From NCBI RefSeq assembly GCF_000418555.1, contig NZ_ATKM01000012.1:62001-126000 (forward strand): 64,000 nt of DNA, read 5' to 3'. Origin of the DNA: Pseudomonas sp. P818 (lineage in GTDB: Bacteria > Pseudomonadota > Gammaproteobacteria > Pseudomonadales > Pseudomonadaceae). The notes under the pieces were generated by a model, which did not search any database, had not been told where the DNA came from, and was given only the letters and a program-made list of their open reading frames with translations. Below, in pieces: positions 19,648-31,315 of this stretch. Made by a program: the position numbers and the translations under genes. Within the stretch, counting starts at the first letter, position 1, and every line of letters begins with the position of its first letter.

Positions 19648-21255
19648 ATGACCATCCTGCATACCCAGATCAACACCCGCTCACCGGAGTTCGCCGCCAA
19701 CAGCGCGGCCATGCTCGCTCAGGTGGACGAGCTGCGCGCCCTGCTCGCCCGCGTCCATGAAGGCGGCGGCGCCAAGGCGCAGGAGCGCCACACCTCCCGT
19801 GGCAAGCTGCTGCCACGCGAACGCATCAACCGCTTGCTCGATGCCGGCTCGCCCTTTCTCGAGATCGGCCAGCTCGCCGCCCATGAGGTGTACGGCGAGG
19901 ACGTACCGGCCGCAGGAGTGATCGCCGGTATCGGTCGTGTGGAAGGTGTCGAGTGCATGATCGTGGCCAACGACGCCACGGTAAAAGGCGGTAGCTACTA
20001 CCCGCTGACGGTGAAGAAGCACCTGCGTGCCCAAGCCATCGCCCGCGAAAACCGCCTGCCGTGCATCTACCTGGTGGACTCCGGCGGCGCCAACCTACCG
20101 CGTCAGGACGAGGTGTTCCCGGATCGCGAACACTTCGGCCGCATCTTCTTCAATCAGGCCAATATGAGCGCCATGGGTATCCCGCAGATCGCCGTGGTAA
20201 TGGGATCCTGCACCGCAGGTGGCGCCTACGTACCAGCCATGAGTGACGAAACCATCATGGTGCGTGAACAGGCGACCATCTTCCTCGCCGGCCCGCCGCT
20301 GGTGAAGGCGGCTACCGGCGAAGTGGTGACAGCGGAGGAACTGGGCGGCGCCGAGGTGCACTGCAAGACCAGCGGCGTGGCCGACCACTACGCCGAGGAC
20401 GACGAACATGCCCTGGCCCTGGCCCGGCGCTGCATCAGCAATCTGAACTGGCGCAAGCTAGGCCAGCTCGACAGCCGCGCGCCAATCGCTCCCCGCTACC
20501 CGGCCGAGGAGCTGTACGGGGTGATTCCGGCCGATGCCAAGCAGCCCTTCGACGTGCGCGAGGTGATCGCACGCATCGTCGACGACTCGCAACTGGATGA
20601 ATTCAAGGCGCTGTTCGGCACCACCCTGGTATGCGGCTTCGCCCGCATCAACGGTTACCCGGTGGCGATCCTGGCGAACAACGGCATCCTCTTCGCCGAG
20701 TCGGCGCAAAAAGGCGCGCACTTCGTCGAACTGGCCTGCCAGCGCGGCATTCCGCTGCTGTTCTTGCAGAACATCACCGGTTTCATGGTGGGCAAGAAGT
20801 ACGAAGAAGGCGGCATCGCCAAGCACGGCGCCAAGCTGGTCACCGCCGTGGCCTGCGCCCAGGTACCGAAATTCACCGTGATCATCGGTGGCAGCTTCGG
20901 CGCCGGCAACTACGGCATGTGCGGTCGCGCTTACGATCCACGCTTTCTGTGGATGTGGCCCAACGCGCGCATCGGCGTGATGGGCGCACAGCAGGCCGCG
21001 GGCGTACTGGTGCAAGTCAAGCGTGAACAGGCCGCACGCGCCGGCCAGCCGTTCAGCGACGACGAGGAACAACGCCTCAAGCAGCCCATCGTCGAGCAGT
21101 ACGAGCAGCAGGCGCACGCTTTCTATTCCAGTGCCCGGCTGTGGGACGACGGCGTGATCGACCCGGCGCAGACCCGCGAGGTATTGGCCCTGGCATTGTC
21201 GGCCAGCCTCAATGCGCCAATCGAGCCGACCCGTTTCGGGGTGTTCCGTATGTGA
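19648..21255 (+). CDS. liuB: 3-Methylcrotonyl-CoA carboxylase, carboxyltransferase (beta) subunit
   Basis: 535 residues from the ATG at 19648 (GGACGGAG upstream; an earlier in-frame start is less likely). Transfers CO2 from biotin to 3-methylcrotonyl-CoA, giving 3-methylglutaconyl-CoA. It has the two crotonase-fold halves of acyl-CoA carboxyltransferases: [55 protein letters not shown], then [20 protein letters not shown] and [20 protein letters not shown]. Together with LiuD it forms the biotin enzyme. A REP element follows before liuC. Confidence 0.97.
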   Translation: MTILHTQINTRSPEFAANSAAMLAQVDELRALLARVHEGGGAKAQERHTSRGKLLPRERINRLLDAGSPFLEIGQLAAHEVYGEDVPAAGVIAGIGRVEGVECMIVANDATVKGGSYYPLTVKKHLRAQAIARENRLPCIYLVDSGGANLPRQDEVFPDREHFGRIFFNQANMSAMGIPQIAVVMGSCTAGGAYVPAMSDETIMVREQATIFLAGPPLVKAATGEVVTAEELGGAEVHCKTSGVADHYAEDDEHALALARRCISNLNWRKLGQLDSRAPIAPRYPAEELYGVIPADAKQPFDVREVIARIVDDSQLDEFKALFGTTLVCGFARINGYPVAILANNGILFAESAQKGAHFVELACQRGIPLLFLQNITGFMVGKKYEEGGIAKHGAKLVTAVACAQVPKFTVIIGGSFGAGNYGMCGRAYDPRFLWMWPNARIGVMGAQQAAGVLVQVKREQAARAGQPFSDDEEQRLKQPIVEQYEQQAHAFYSSARLWDDGVIDPAQTREVLALALSASLNAPIEPTRFGVFRM

Positions 21256-21261
21256 CCCCCT

Positions 21262-21320
21262 GTAGGAGCGGCTTCAGCCGCGAATCCTGGCACGCGGATC
21301 GCGGCTGAAGCCGCTCCTAC
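21262..21320. repeat. REP-type inverted repeat
   Basis: A GTAGGAGCGGCTTCAGCCGC unit (21262-21284) and its inverted partner (21300-21320) form a near-perfect stem inside the liu operon, between liuB and liuC. Confidence 0.85.
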
Positions 21321-21342
21321 CCAGCCCTTCGAGCCTGACACC

Positions 21343-22137
21343 ATGACCGACTTCACCACCGTACAGCTTGAGAAAGACCCGCGCGGCTTCGCCACCCTAT
21401 GGCTGAACCGCCCGGAAAAGAACAACGCCTTCAATGCCGAGATGATCCGCGAGCTGATCCTCGCCCTCGATGCTGTGGGTGAAGACAAGAGCCTGCGCTT
21501 TCTCCTGCTTCGCGGCCGTGGCAAGCACTTCTCCGCTGGCGCCGATCTAGCCTGGATGCAGCACGCCGCGACCCTCGACTACAACGCCAACCTGAGCGAT
21601 GCGCGCGAACTGGCCGAGCTGATGTACAACCTGCATGGCCTGAAGATTCCCACCCTGGCCGTGGTGCAGGGCGCGGCCTTCGGCGGTGCAGTGGGCCTGG
21701 CCAGTTGCTGCGACATGGCCATTGGCGCCGAAGACGCGCTGTTCTCGCTGTCCGAAGTACGCATCGGCCTGGCGCCAGCAGTGATCAGCCCCTTTGTCGT
21801 GCAGGCCATCGGCGAGCGCGCGGCCAAGCGCTACGCGCTGACCGCCGAGCGTTTCGACGGCAAGCGCGCCCGCGAACTGGGTCTGCTCGCAGAGTGCTTC
21901 CCGGCCGATGAGCTGGACGCGCAGGTCGAAGCCTGGGTCGGCAATCTGCTGCAAAACAGCCCACAAGCCATGCGCGCCAGCAAGGATTTGCTGCGCGAAG
22001 TCGGCAGCGGCGAACTGACCCCCGCCCTGCGCCGCTATACCGAGAACGCCATCGCACGTTTGCGCGTCAGCGCCGAGGGTCAGGAAGGCCTGCGCGCATT
22101 CCTGGAAAAACGCCAACCTTCCTGGCAGGAGCAATGA
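21343..22137 (+). CDS. liuC: 3-Methylglutaconyl-CoA hydratase
   Basis: 264 residues of the enoyl-CoA hydratase (crotonase) fold. Hydrates 3-methylglutaconyl-CoA to HMG-CoA in leucine catabolism. Oxyanion-hole stretches are GKHFSAGADLAWMQ and VVQGAAFGGAVGLASCCDMA, and LSEVRIGLAPAVISPFVV carries an acidic catalytic position. The function is assigned by its place between the two carboxylase genes as well as by sequence. Its last four bases (ATGA) overlap the start of liuD, implying translational coupling. Confidence 0.93.
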   Translation: MTDFTTVQLEKDPRGFATLWLNRPEKNNAFNAEMIRELILALDAVGEDKSLRFLLLRGRGKHFSAGADLAWMQHAATLDYNANLSDARELAELMYNLHGLKIPTLAVVQGAAFGGAVGLASCCDMAIGAEDALFSLSEVRIGLAPAVISPFVVQAIGERAAKRYALTAERFDGKRARELGLLAECFPADELDAQVEAWVGNLLQNSPQAMRASKDLLREVGSGELTPALRRYTENAIARLRVSAEGQEGLRAFLEKRQPSWQEQ

Positions 22138-24068
22138 CCATGATCGACACCCTGCTGGTCGCCAACCGTGGCGAAATCGCCTGCCGCGTGATGCGCACGG
22201 CCAAGGCCATGGGCATCCGCAGCGTGGCCGTGCACAGCGCCATCGATGCCAGCGCACGGCATATGCGCGAAGCCGACAGGGCGGTGAACCTGGGCGGCGC
22301 CAAACCCGGCGAAAGCTACCTGCTGATCGACAGGATCATCGCCGCCGCCAAGGCTAGCGGCGCGCAAGCCATCCACCCGGGCTACGGTTTTCTCTCGGAG
22401 AACGCCGGCTTCGCCCGCGCCTGTGAAGAAGCCGGGCTGATCTTTCTCGGCCCGCCCGCCTCGGCCATCGAAGCCATGGGCAGCAAGTCGGCGGCCAAAT
22501 CGCTGATGGAAGCCGCCGGCGTACCGCTGGTGCCCGGTTACCACGGCCAAGCGCAGGATTATGAAACCTTCCGCGAGGCAGCCGCGCGCATCGGCTACCC
22601 GGTGCTGCTCAAGGCTGCCGCGGGCGGCGGTGGCAAGGGCATGAAGGTGGCCGAGTCCGAAGCGCAGCTCGCCGAGACGCTGGAATCCGCGCAGCGCGAA
22701 GCGCAATCGGCCTTCGGCGACTCACGCATGCTGGTGGAGAAATACGTACTCAAGCCGCGCCACGTGGAGATCCAGGTATTCGCCGACCAGCACGGCAATT
22801 GCCTGTACCTCAACGAGCGCGACTGCTCCATCCAGCGTCGCCACCAGAAGGTGGTCGAAGAAGCACCGGCACCGGGCCTGAGCCCCGAGCTGCGCCGCGC
22901 CATGGGCGAGGCGGCGGTCAAGGCGGCGCAGGCCATCGGCTATGTCGGCGCCGGCACCGTGGAATTCCTGCTGGACGAGCGTGGCGACTTCTTCTTCATG
23001 GAAATGAATACTCGGCTACAAGTCGAGCACCCGGTTAGCGAAGCCATCACCGGGCTCGATCTGGTGGCCTGGCAGATTCGCGTCGCCCGTGGCGAACCGC
23101 TGCCGCTGACCCAACAGCAGGTGCCGCTGATCGGCCACGCCATCGAGGTGCGGCTGTACGCCGAAGACCCGGATCATGACTTCCTGCCAGCAGCCGGCAC
23201 CCTGGTGCTGTACCGCGAAGCCGCCAATGGCGACGGTCGGCGCATCGACAGCGGCGTCGCCGAGGGCGACAGCGTCTCGCCCTTCTACGACCCGATGCTG
23301 GGCAAGCTGATCGCCTGGGGCGAGAACCGCGAGCAGGCACGCCTGCGCCTGCTGGCCATGCTCGACGACACCTTGGTCGGTGGCGTGAAGACCAACCTGG
23401 CGTTCCTGCGTCGCATCCTCGCCCATCCGGCGTTCGCCGCATGCGAACTGGATACGGGTTTTATCCCGCGCCATCAGCCACAACTGCTACCTGCCCCAGG
23501 GGAATTGCCGGATACCTTCTGGCAACTAGCGGCCGATGCCTGGGTGCAGAGCGAGAAGCCACTACAACGCGATGACGATCCCCACTCGCCCTGGGCGAGT
23601 CGCAATGGCTGGCGCGCCGGTGGTAAAGCCGAGATCGAGCTTCACCTGAGCTGCCAGGGCGAGAACCGCAAGGTGCGCGCGGCTGACACAGCCTGCTTGC
23701 AAGGCGAAGAGTTGCTGGCGGAGATAGAAGGTACGCGCCAGCGTCTGCGCGCCATTCGCCGTGGCGACACGCTTTACTTGCAGTGGCAAGGCGAACTGCA
23801 TGCCGTCACGCGCTTCGACCCTATCGCCGCCGCCGAGGCCAGCCATGCCCAGCAGGGCGGCCTGAGCGCGCCCATGAACGGCAGCATCGTCCGCGTGCTG
23901 GTCGAGCCGGGCCAGGCCGTGGAGGCCGGCACCGCCCTGGTGGTGCTGGAGGCGATGAAGATGGAGCACAGCATCCGCGCACCCGAAGCCGGCACGATCC
24001 AGGCGCTGTATTGCCGCGAAGGGGAAATGGTTAGTGAAGGCACGCTGCTGGTGGAGCTGGCGCCGTAG
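22134..24068 (+). CDS. liuD: 3-Methylcrotonyl-CoA carboxylase, biotin-containing (alpha) subunit
   Basis: 644 residues. Biotin carboxylase domain (about 1-450) with LLVANRGEIACRVMRTAKAM, the ATP-grasp loop KAAAGGGGKGMKV, RDCSIQRRHQKVVEEAPAPG and EMNTRLQVEHPVSE. A linking domain is followed by the biotin carrier domain with EAMKMEHS; biotinyl Lys is about residue 609. It carboxylates biotin with bicarbonate and ATP for LiuB to use. Start: ATG at 22134 overlaps the liuC stop; a second ATG at 22140 is also possible. The stop TAG is the first part of a GTAGGGTGG repeat. Confidence 0.97.
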   Translation: MTMIDTLLVANRGEIACRVMRTAKAMGIRSVAVHSAIDASARHMREADRAVNLGGAKPGESYLLIDRIIAAAKASGAQAIHPGYGFLSENAGFARACEEAGLIFLGPPASAIEAMGSKSAAKSLMEAAGVPLVPGYHGQAQDYETFREAAARIGYPVLLKAAAGGGGKGMKVAESEAQLAETLESAQREAQSAFGDSRMLVEKYVLKPRHVEIQVFADQHGNCLYLNERDCSIQRRHQKVVEEAPAPGLSPELRRAMGEAAVKAAQAIGYVGAGTVEFLLDERGDFFFMEMNTRLQVEHPVSEAITGLDLVAWQIRVARGEPLPLTQQQVPLIGHAIEVRLYAEDPDHDFLPAAGTLVLYREAANGDGRRIDSGVAEGDSVSPFYDPMLGKLIAWGENREQARLRLLAMLDDTLVGGVKTNLAFLRRILAHPAFAACELDTGFIPRHQPQLLPAPGELPDTFWQLAADAWVQSEKPLQRDDDPHSPWASRNGWRAGGKAEIELHLSCQGENRKVRAADTACLQGEELLAEIEGTRQRLRAIRRGDTLYLQWQGELHAVTRFDPIAAAEASHAQQGGLSAPMNGSIVRVLVEPGQAVEAGTALVVLEAMKMEHSIRAPEAGTIQALYCREGEMVSEGTLLVELAP

Positions 24069-24209
24069 GGTGGATCACGCTTTCTCGATCCACCACCTTC
24101 GCTGGATAAGGTGGACATGAAAAGCGATGTCCACCCTACGCCGCCGATCTTCGTAGGGTGGGCCGGGCGGCGATCCACTCCACCTTGTAGGGTGGGCTTC
24201 AGCCCACCG
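24065..24209. repeat. Cluster of GTAGGGTGG-type inverted repeats
   Basis: Four GTAGGGTGG or CCACCCTAC units lie in about 145 bp between liuD and liuE, for example GTAGGGTGGGCTTCAGCCCA at 24187-24206. This is a second repeat family, distinct from the GTAGGAGCGG class; another perfect copy lies at 25181-25214. Confidence 0.75.
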
Positions 24210-24274
24210 TTTTAGCTCAGCCTTGCCGCATACGGTGCGCACGGCGCCCCTCAGGATAAACACGAGGACACCCG

Positions 24275-25174
24275 ATGAACCTGCCCCAATCCGTACGCCT
24301 GGTGGAAGTCGGCCCGCGCGACGGCCTGCAGAACGAGAAACAGCCGATCAGTGTGGCCGACAAGGTGCGCCTGGTCGATGAGCTGAGCGCCGCCGGCCTG
24401 CGCTATATCGAGGTGGGCAGCTTCGTCTCGCCCAAGTGGGTGCCGCAGATGGCCGGCAGCGCCGAGGTATTCGCCGGCATACAGCGTCAGCCGGGCATCA
24501 CCTACGCGGCACTGACGCCCAACTTGAAAGGCTTCGAGGCCGCGCTCGAGGCCGGGGTAGAGGAAGTGGCAGTGTTCGCCGCCGCCAGCGAGGCCTTTTC
24601 GCAGAAGAACATCAACTGTTCCATCGCCGAAAGCCTGCAGCGTTTCGGGCCGTTGCTGGAGGCGGCCAAGGCCGTGAACGTGCGCGTACGCGGCTACGTG
24701 TCCTGCGTGCTCGGCTGCCCCTACGACGGTGAAATCGATCCGGAGCAAGTTGCCAGCGTCGCTCGCGAGCTGCATGCCATGGGCTGCTATGAAGTGTCTC
24801 TGGGTGACACCATTGGCACCGGCACTGCCGGAAAGACCCGGCATTTGATCGAAACGGTCGCCCGTCAGGTGCCACGCCACCTGTTGGCCGGGCATTTCCA
24901 CGACACCTACGGCCAGGCGCTGGCCAATATCTACGCCAGCCTGCTCGAAGGCATCAGCGTGTTCGACAGTTCGGTCGCAGGTCTGGGCGGCTGCCCCTAT
25001 GCCAAGGGCGCCACCGGTAACGTCGCTACCGAGGATGTGCTCTATCTGCTGCAGGGCCTGGGCATCGACACCGGCATCGACATGGACAAGCTGATCGCCG
25101 CCGGTCAGCGCATCTGCGAGGTGCTGGGCAAGGCCAATGGCTCGCGGGTCGCGCGTGCCCGCCTGAGTCGATAA
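24275..25174 (+). CDS. liuE: Hydroxymethylglutaryl-CoA lyase
   Basis: 299 residues, TIM-barrel of the DRE-TIM lyase family. Cleaves HMG-CoA to acetyl-CoA and acetoacetate, the last liu step. Metal ligand Asp in [12 protein letters not shown], the [13 protein letters not shown] motif, and the signature with catalytic Cys [17 protein letters not shown] are all visible. It is separated from liuD by about 200 bp of repeats but on the same strand. The acetoacetate made here is the substrate of the synthetase encoded next. Confidence 0.96.
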   Translation: MNLPQSVRLVEVGPRDGLQNEKQPISVADKVRLVDELSAAGLRYIEVGSFVSPKWVPQMAGSAEVFAGIQRQPGITYAALTPNLKGFEAALEAGVEEVAVFAAASEAFSQKNINCSIAESLQRFGPLLEAAKAVNVRVRGYVSCVLGCPYDGEIDPEQVASVARELHAMGCYEVSLGDTIGTGTAGKTRHLIETVARQVPRHLLAGHFHDTYGQALANIYASLLEGISVFDSSVAGLGGCPYAKGATGNVATEDVLYLLQGLGIDTGIDMDKLIAAGQRICEVLGKANGSRVARARLSR

Positions 25175-25180
25175 GGCGCC

Positions 25181-25266
25181 GTAGGGTGGATCGGTGAAGC
25201 TTGATCCACCCTACAGGCTGTAGGAGCGGATTCATCCGCGATTTTCGCGGCTAAAGCCGCTCCTAC
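25181..25266. repeat. Two adjacent repeats of different families
   Basis: 25181-25214 has perfect 12-bp arms GTAGGGTGGATC and GATCCACCCTAC. 25220-25266 is a REP element of the GTAGGAGCGG class with arms about 22 nt long and a 3-nt loop. Together they end the liu transcript region before the acetoacetyl-CoA synthetase gene. Confidence 0.8.
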
Positions 25267-25419
25267 AAGGGACTGCAGCGTATCGCCCCGTCGTTTTATC
25301 CAGAGTTTCGCAACCATGAGAAGGTCGGTGCGATAGCAGCGAAGGTCGTCTGAGTTAAAGGTCAAATGCCCCGAACGCACTAAGCTGAAGCCTAGGGATA
25401 AGAACGACGAGGACTGACC

Positions 25420-27375
<1,956 letters not shown>

Positions 27376-27443
27376 GCGAGTGACGACTGCCCCACATACC
27401 TCGAAACCACCGCCTCCTATACTGACTTGATCAGAACAACAGG

Positions 27444-28193
27444 ATGTTCGTCGTGCTCAAGCTCTTCTGCCCGCTCGTTGCCCTGCTGTTCGCTGCAGCG
27501 GCATCGGCCGATGAACCTATCCAGCTTTACATGCCGGAGGCGCCGCCGCTGGCGCTTACTCATTACGCCGGCGGCCATGGCATGGTGGGCGACGTCGCAC
27601 TGGCTGCACTGGCACGTATCGGCAAACTCACCCATATCGTCGCTGAACCCTGGCCGCGGGCCCAAGCGCGCGTGGCCAAAGGCAAGAACCTGCTGATCAT
27701 TCCCCTGTCACGCACGCCCGAGCGAGAGGAGCTCTACACCTGGATCGCTTCGATCATGGAGCTGGAGCGCGCCTTCTTCAGCCTTGATGCGCCGGTCGAA
27801 AACTACGACCAGGCCCGTCAGCGTTACCGCCGCATCGGCGTCGGAATGGGCACCGCCCAGGTTGGCATCCTGCAGCGCGAGGGCTTCAGTGACGAGCAGA
27901 TCGTGCAGCTCAAGCTGGGCGAGAATCCCGCCCACCTGCTTGTTCTCGGGCGTATCGACGCCTGGTTCACCGGTGTGCCGGAGGCGCTGTACATCTGGGA
28001 AAACTCCATTTACCGCGAGCAGAACCTGCGCAGAAGCCCGACACTGGCCAGCACCGGTCTGTACCTGAGCTGCTCGAAGGACTGCGATGAGCAAATGGTC
28101 GAACAGCTGCGCGACGCGATCAGAGCGCTCGAGCAGGAAGGCGTCAGCCACCTTTTGCGACAGGCGTATCTGCCGCTGCAACCCGATCCCTAA
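27444..28193 (+). CDS. Periplasmic solute-binding protein of the amino-acid (SBP_bac_3-like) type
   Basis: 249 residues with a signal peptide (MFVVLKLFCPLVALLFAAAASA before DEPIQLYMPEAPP). The rest is a two-lobed binding-protein fold: GMVGDVALAALARIG, PWPRAQARVAKGKNLLIIPL, RRIGVGMGTAQVGILQREGF and FTGVPEALYIWENS. Such stand-alone proteins in Pseudomonas often have no dedicated transporter nearby; none is seen here. A GTG at 27453 is an alternative start. Its stop codon overlaps the stop of the convergent ATPase gene (bases 28190-28193). The ligand is unknown. Confidence 0.8.
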   Translation: MFVVLKLFCPLVALLFAAAASADEPIQLYMPEAPPLALTHYAGGHGMVGDVALAALARIGKLTHIVAEPWPRAQARVAKGKNLLIIPLSRTPEREELYTWIASIMELERAFFSLDAPVENYDQARQRYRRIGVGMGTAQVGILQREGFSDEQIVQLKLGENPAHLLVLGRIDAWFTGVPEALYIWENSIYREQNLRRSPTLASTGLYLSCSKDCDEQMVEQLRDAIRALEQEGVSHLLRQAYLPLQPDP

Positions 28194-29407
28194 ATCCCCT
28201 GCCGACCCGGATCCTCTGGCGGCAGCTCCTCCTCGATATCCTCCAGCTTCAGCTCCAGCCCCCAATCGCCTGCCGGGGCGGCCTTCGGTGCCGCGACGGG
28301 CGCAGCTACCGGTGCGGCGGCGGGTGCCGGCCTGGCATTGGCCGGGTTGTCGCGATAGAGCTTGAGTTTCAGGCGTACGTTGTTCGCCGAGTCGGCGTTC
28401 TTCACCGCCTCCTCTTCGTCGATGGCGCCCTCGTGCACCAGATCGATCAGCGCCTGGTCGAAGGTCTGCATGCCCAGGTTCCTGGATTTCTCCATGATCT
28501 CCTTGAGCTCGGAAAATTCATTGCGTTTGATCAGGTCGCGCACCGTCGGCGTGCCCAGCATCACTTCCACCGCCGCGCGGCGCTTGCCATCGAGGGTCTT
28601 GACCAGGCGTTGGGAGACGAACGCCTTGAGGTTGTTGCCCAGGTCGTTGAGCAACTGCGGGCGACGGTCCTCGGGGAAGAAGTTGATGATGCGGTCCAGC
28701 GCCTGGTTGGCGTTGTTGGCGTGCAGCGTGGAAATCGCCAGGTGCCCGGTGTCGGCGAAGGCCAGGGCGTGCTCCATGGTCTCGCGGTCGCGGATCTCAC
28801 CGATCAGGATCACGTCCGGCGCCTGGCGCAGGGTGTTCTTCAGCGCGGCATGGAAGCTGCGGGTGTCCACGCCCACCTCGCGCTGATTGATGATCGACTT
28901 CTTGTGCCGGTGCACGTACTCCACCGGGTCTTCGATGGTGATGATATGGCCGCCGCTGTTGCGGTTGCGGTAGTCGATCAGCGCCGCCAGCGAGGTTGAC
29001 TTGCCCGACCCCGTACCGCCGACGAACAGCACCAGGCCGCGCTTTTCCATCACCGTGCTGAGCAGCACCTCGGGCAGCTTGAGGTCTTCGAAGCGGGGGA
29101 TGTCCAGCTTGATGTTGCGCGCGACGATGGACACCTCGTTGCGCTGCTTGAAGATGTTGATGCGGAAACGCCCGACACCGGCCAGCGAGATGGCCAGGTT
29201 CATTTCCAGCTCGCGCTCGAACTCCTCGCGCTGCGCGCTATCCATGATCGAATCGGCGATGGCTGCCACGTCGCCCGCCTTCATCGGCTCCTGGCTCAGC
29301 GCCTTGAGCACGCCGTTGAACTTGGCGCAAGGCGGTGCCCCGGTGGACAGATACAGATCGGAGCCATCCTGACTGGACAGGATTTTCAGCATTGCGTGGA
29401 GATCCAT
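28190..29407 (-). CDS. PilT/PilU-family twitching-motility ATPase
   Basis: 405 residues from the ATG at 29407. A hexameric type IV pilus retraction-type ATPase. The N-terminal PAS-like domain has SQDGSDLYLSTGAPPCAKFN. The motor shows Walker A GGTGSGKSTSLAALI, Asp box ITIEDPVEYVH, Walker B PDVILIGEIRDRETM and the His box GHLAISTLHANNANQALDRI. The body is nearest PilU (or the second PilT paralogue of some pseudomonads), but the C-terminus carries about 45 extra residues with a Pro/Ala repeat and an acidic end (ELKLEDIEEELPPEDPG). No other pilus gene is near. Confidence 0.9.
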   Translation of the reverse strand: MDLHAMLKILSSQDGSDLYLSTGAPPCAKFNGVLKALSQEPMKAGDVAAIADSIMDSAQREEFERELEMNLAISLAGVGRFRINIFKQRNEVSIVARNIKLDIPRFEDLKLPEVLLSTVMEKRGLVLFVGGTGSGKSTSLAALIDYRNRNSGGHIITIEDPVEYVHRHKKSIINQREVGVDTRSFHAALKNTLRQAPDVILIGEIRDRETMEHALAFADTGHLAISTLHANNANQALDRIINFFPEDRRPQLLNDLGNNLKAFVSQRLVKTLDGKRRAAVEVMLGTPTVRDLIKRNEFSELKEIMEKSRNLGMQTFDQALIDLVHEGAIDEEEAVKNADSANNVRLKLKLYRDNPANARPAPAAAPVAAPVAAPKAAPAGDWGLELKLEDIEEELPPEDPGRQGI

Positions 29408-29554
29408 GGCGGCGTTTTCCGTGGGCACGATTGAAATACCATAGGCCATGGTCGCCCGCATCGCGGATGATGCATGCCCGTAAATTTGACGCCATTCTGC
29501 TGGCGCAACGAATCCTGGCACAATAGCGCCCTGACAGAATTGAGGAACCCATCA

Positions 29555-29833
29555 ATGGCAAAGGCAATGGCCCGCCACATCCTGGTCAAGACCGAGGCGG
29601 AGGCTGCCGCGCTGAAAAAGCGTATCGCCGCTGGCGAAGCCTTCGATGTGCTGGCGCGCAAGCACTCGACCTGCCCCTCCGGCAAGAAAGGTGGCGACCT
29701 CGGCGAAGTACGCCCCGGGCAGATGGTGCGCGCGGTGGATCAGGTGATCTTCAAGAAGCCGCTGCGGGAAGTGCACGGCCCGATCAAGACGCAGTTCGGC
29801 TATCACCTGATCCAGGTGTTCTTCCGCGACTGA
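29555..29833 (+). CDS. ppiC: Parvulin-type peptidyl-prolyl isomerase
   Basis: 92 residues from the ATG at 29555 with GAGGA upstream; a compact cytoplasmic parvulin without signal peptide. Family features: ARHILVKTEAEAAALKKRI, FDVLARKHSTCPSGKKGGDL, GEVRPGQMV and GPIKTQFGYHLIQVFFRD. It catalyses cis-trans isomerisation of prolyl bonds. It is divergent from the pilus ATPase gene and converges on a LysR gene seven bases away. Confidence 0.95.
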   Translation: MAKAMARHILVKTEAEAAALKKRIAAGEAFDVLARKHSTCPSGKKGGDLGEVRPGQMVRAVDQVIFKKPLREVHGPIKTQFGYHLIQVFFRD

Positions 29834-29840
29834 TGCACGC

Positions 29841-30758
29841 TCAGGCGCCAGGTTCGCCCATGAACTCGACGATCTTGCTTCTGAGCCAACGCTCGGCAGG
29901 GTCGTTGTCGGTCACCCCGCTCCAGACCATCGACAGGTCCGAGTTGACCAGCTCGAAGGGAGGGTCATCAGCGCGCAGACTGGTGCCTTCGATCAGCGCA
30001 GCGGCGGCGAAATCAGGCACGGTCGCGAGCATCTCCGCACCGGTGATGATCGAGCGCAAGCCACTGAATTGCGGCACGGCCAGTACCACGCGACGTGAGC
30101 GATTCAGGCGCGCCAAGTCGTTGTCGATATTGCCGCACAGGTCACCCGAGAACGACACCAGCGCGTGCGGCCGCGAGCAGTACTCATCCAGCGTCAACGC
30201 GCCCGGGCGATCATCGCCACGCAGCACCTTGACCTTCATTTCGCGCAACTTGCGCCGCTTGGCGTTGGCCGGCAGCTCGGTGGTATAGCTGACGCCAACC
30301 GAAATTTCCCCAGACGCCAGCATCGACGACATCAGCAGGAAGTTGACCCGCCGCACGACGATCACCACCTCCGGCGCCTCTTCACGGATCTGCTTGAGCA
30401 AAGCCGGGAACAGGCCGAATTCGGCGTCATCGGACAGGCCGATGCGGAAGGTGTCGCGGTTGGTCGCCGGGTTGAACTCACGGGCACGGCTGACCGCACC
30501 CGAGATGGTGTCCATCGCCGGCTGAAGCTCCCTGAGAATCGCCAGCGCCAGCGCCCGCGCCGTCGGCTCGAAGCCACGACCATTGCGTACCAGCAACGGG
30601 TCGTCGAAAAGATCACGCAAACGGGCCAGCGCCGCGCTAACTGCCGGCTGACCGAGAAACAGCTTCTCGGCCGCGCGGGTCAGGTTCTTTTCGAACATCA
30701 GGGTTTCGAAGATCACCAGCAGATTCAGGTCGACGCGGCGCAGGTCGTTGCGATTCAT
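29841..30758 (-). CDS. LysR-family transcriptional regulator (NodD-like branch)
   Basis: 305 residues. Helix-turn-helix at about 20-60: RVDLNLLVIFETLMFEKNLT, RAAEKLFLGQPAVSAALARL and RDLFDDPLLVRNGRGFEPT. The order and the LFDDPLLVR phrase are typical of the NodD/LeuO/PA-type branch. The effector domain covers about 95-300. No obvious divergent target gene is present, since the neighbour upstream (30827-31306) is on the same strand. Function of the regulated genes is unknown. Confidence 0.9.
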   Translation of the reverse strand: MNRNDLRRVDLNLLVIFETLMFEKNLTRAAEKLFLGQPAVSAALARLRDLFDDPLLVRNGRGFEPTARALALAILRELQPAMDTISGAVSRAREFNPATNRDTFRIGLSDDAEFGLFPALLKQIREEAPEVVIVVRRVNFLLMSSMLASGEISVGVSYTTELPANAKRRKLREMKVKVLRGDDRPGALTLDEYCSRPHALVSFSGDLCGNIDNDLARLNRSRRVVLAVPQFSGLRSIITGAEMLATVPDFAAAALIEGTSLRADDPPFELVNSDLSMVWSGVTDNDPAERWLRSKIVEFMGEPGA

Positions 30759-30826
30759 CCAGAGGGCCTCGGGGCACAGGTTTATTGGCGCATTAAATCA
30801 GCAACTCCCATACCCACATAGCCCGA

Positions 30827-31306
30827 TCAGAGCCCCAGTTCGGAGAGGCCTGGATGATCGTCAGGACGACGCCCCTGAGGCCAGCGGAACTTGCGCTCGG
30901 ACTCCAGGATCGGCAAATCGTTGATGCAGGCATAGCGATTGACCATCAGCCCGTCGGCGCCGAATTCCCAGTTCTCGTTGCCGTAGGAGCGAAACCAGTT
31001 GCCCGAGTCATCGCGCCATTCGTAGGCATAGCGTACGGCGATGCGGTTGTCGGTGAATGCCCAGAGCTCCTTGATCAGGCGGTACTCCAATTCCTTGGCC
31101 CATTTGCGCTCGAGGAATGCACGCGCCTGATCGCGACCGTTGACGAACTCGGCGCGATTGCGCCAGCGCGTATCGAGGCTGTAGGCCAGCGCGACCTTGG
31201 CCGCATCACGGCTGTTCCAGCCATCCTCGGCCAGGCGGACCTTCTCGATGGCACTCTCGCGAGTGAACGGTGGCAGTGGCGGACGAACTTCAGTAGTTGA
31301 CGACAT
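30827..31306 (-). CDS. NTF2-like fold protein, DUF1348 family
   Basis: 159 residues. The N-terminal stretch [20 protein letters not shown] and [13 protein letters not shown] region, [24 protein letters not shown] segment and [20 protein letters not shown] are typical of DUF1348 (SnoaL/NTF2-like) proteins, which form small alpha+beta pockets. No catalytic residues can be named. The ATG at 31306 has GAGGTG upstream and starts 9 bp after the TetR stop, so the two genes form one operon and the TetR protein probably controls this one. Confidence 0.85.
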   Translation of the reverse strand: MSSTTEVRPPLPPFTRESAIEKVRLAEDGWNSRDAAKVALAYSLDTRWRNRAEFVNGRDQARAFLERKWAKELEYRLIKELWAFTDNRIAVRYAYEWRDDSGNWFRSYGNENWEFGADGLMVNRYACINDLPILESERKFRWPQGRRPDDHPGLSELGL

Positions 31307-31315
31307 GGCGGCACC

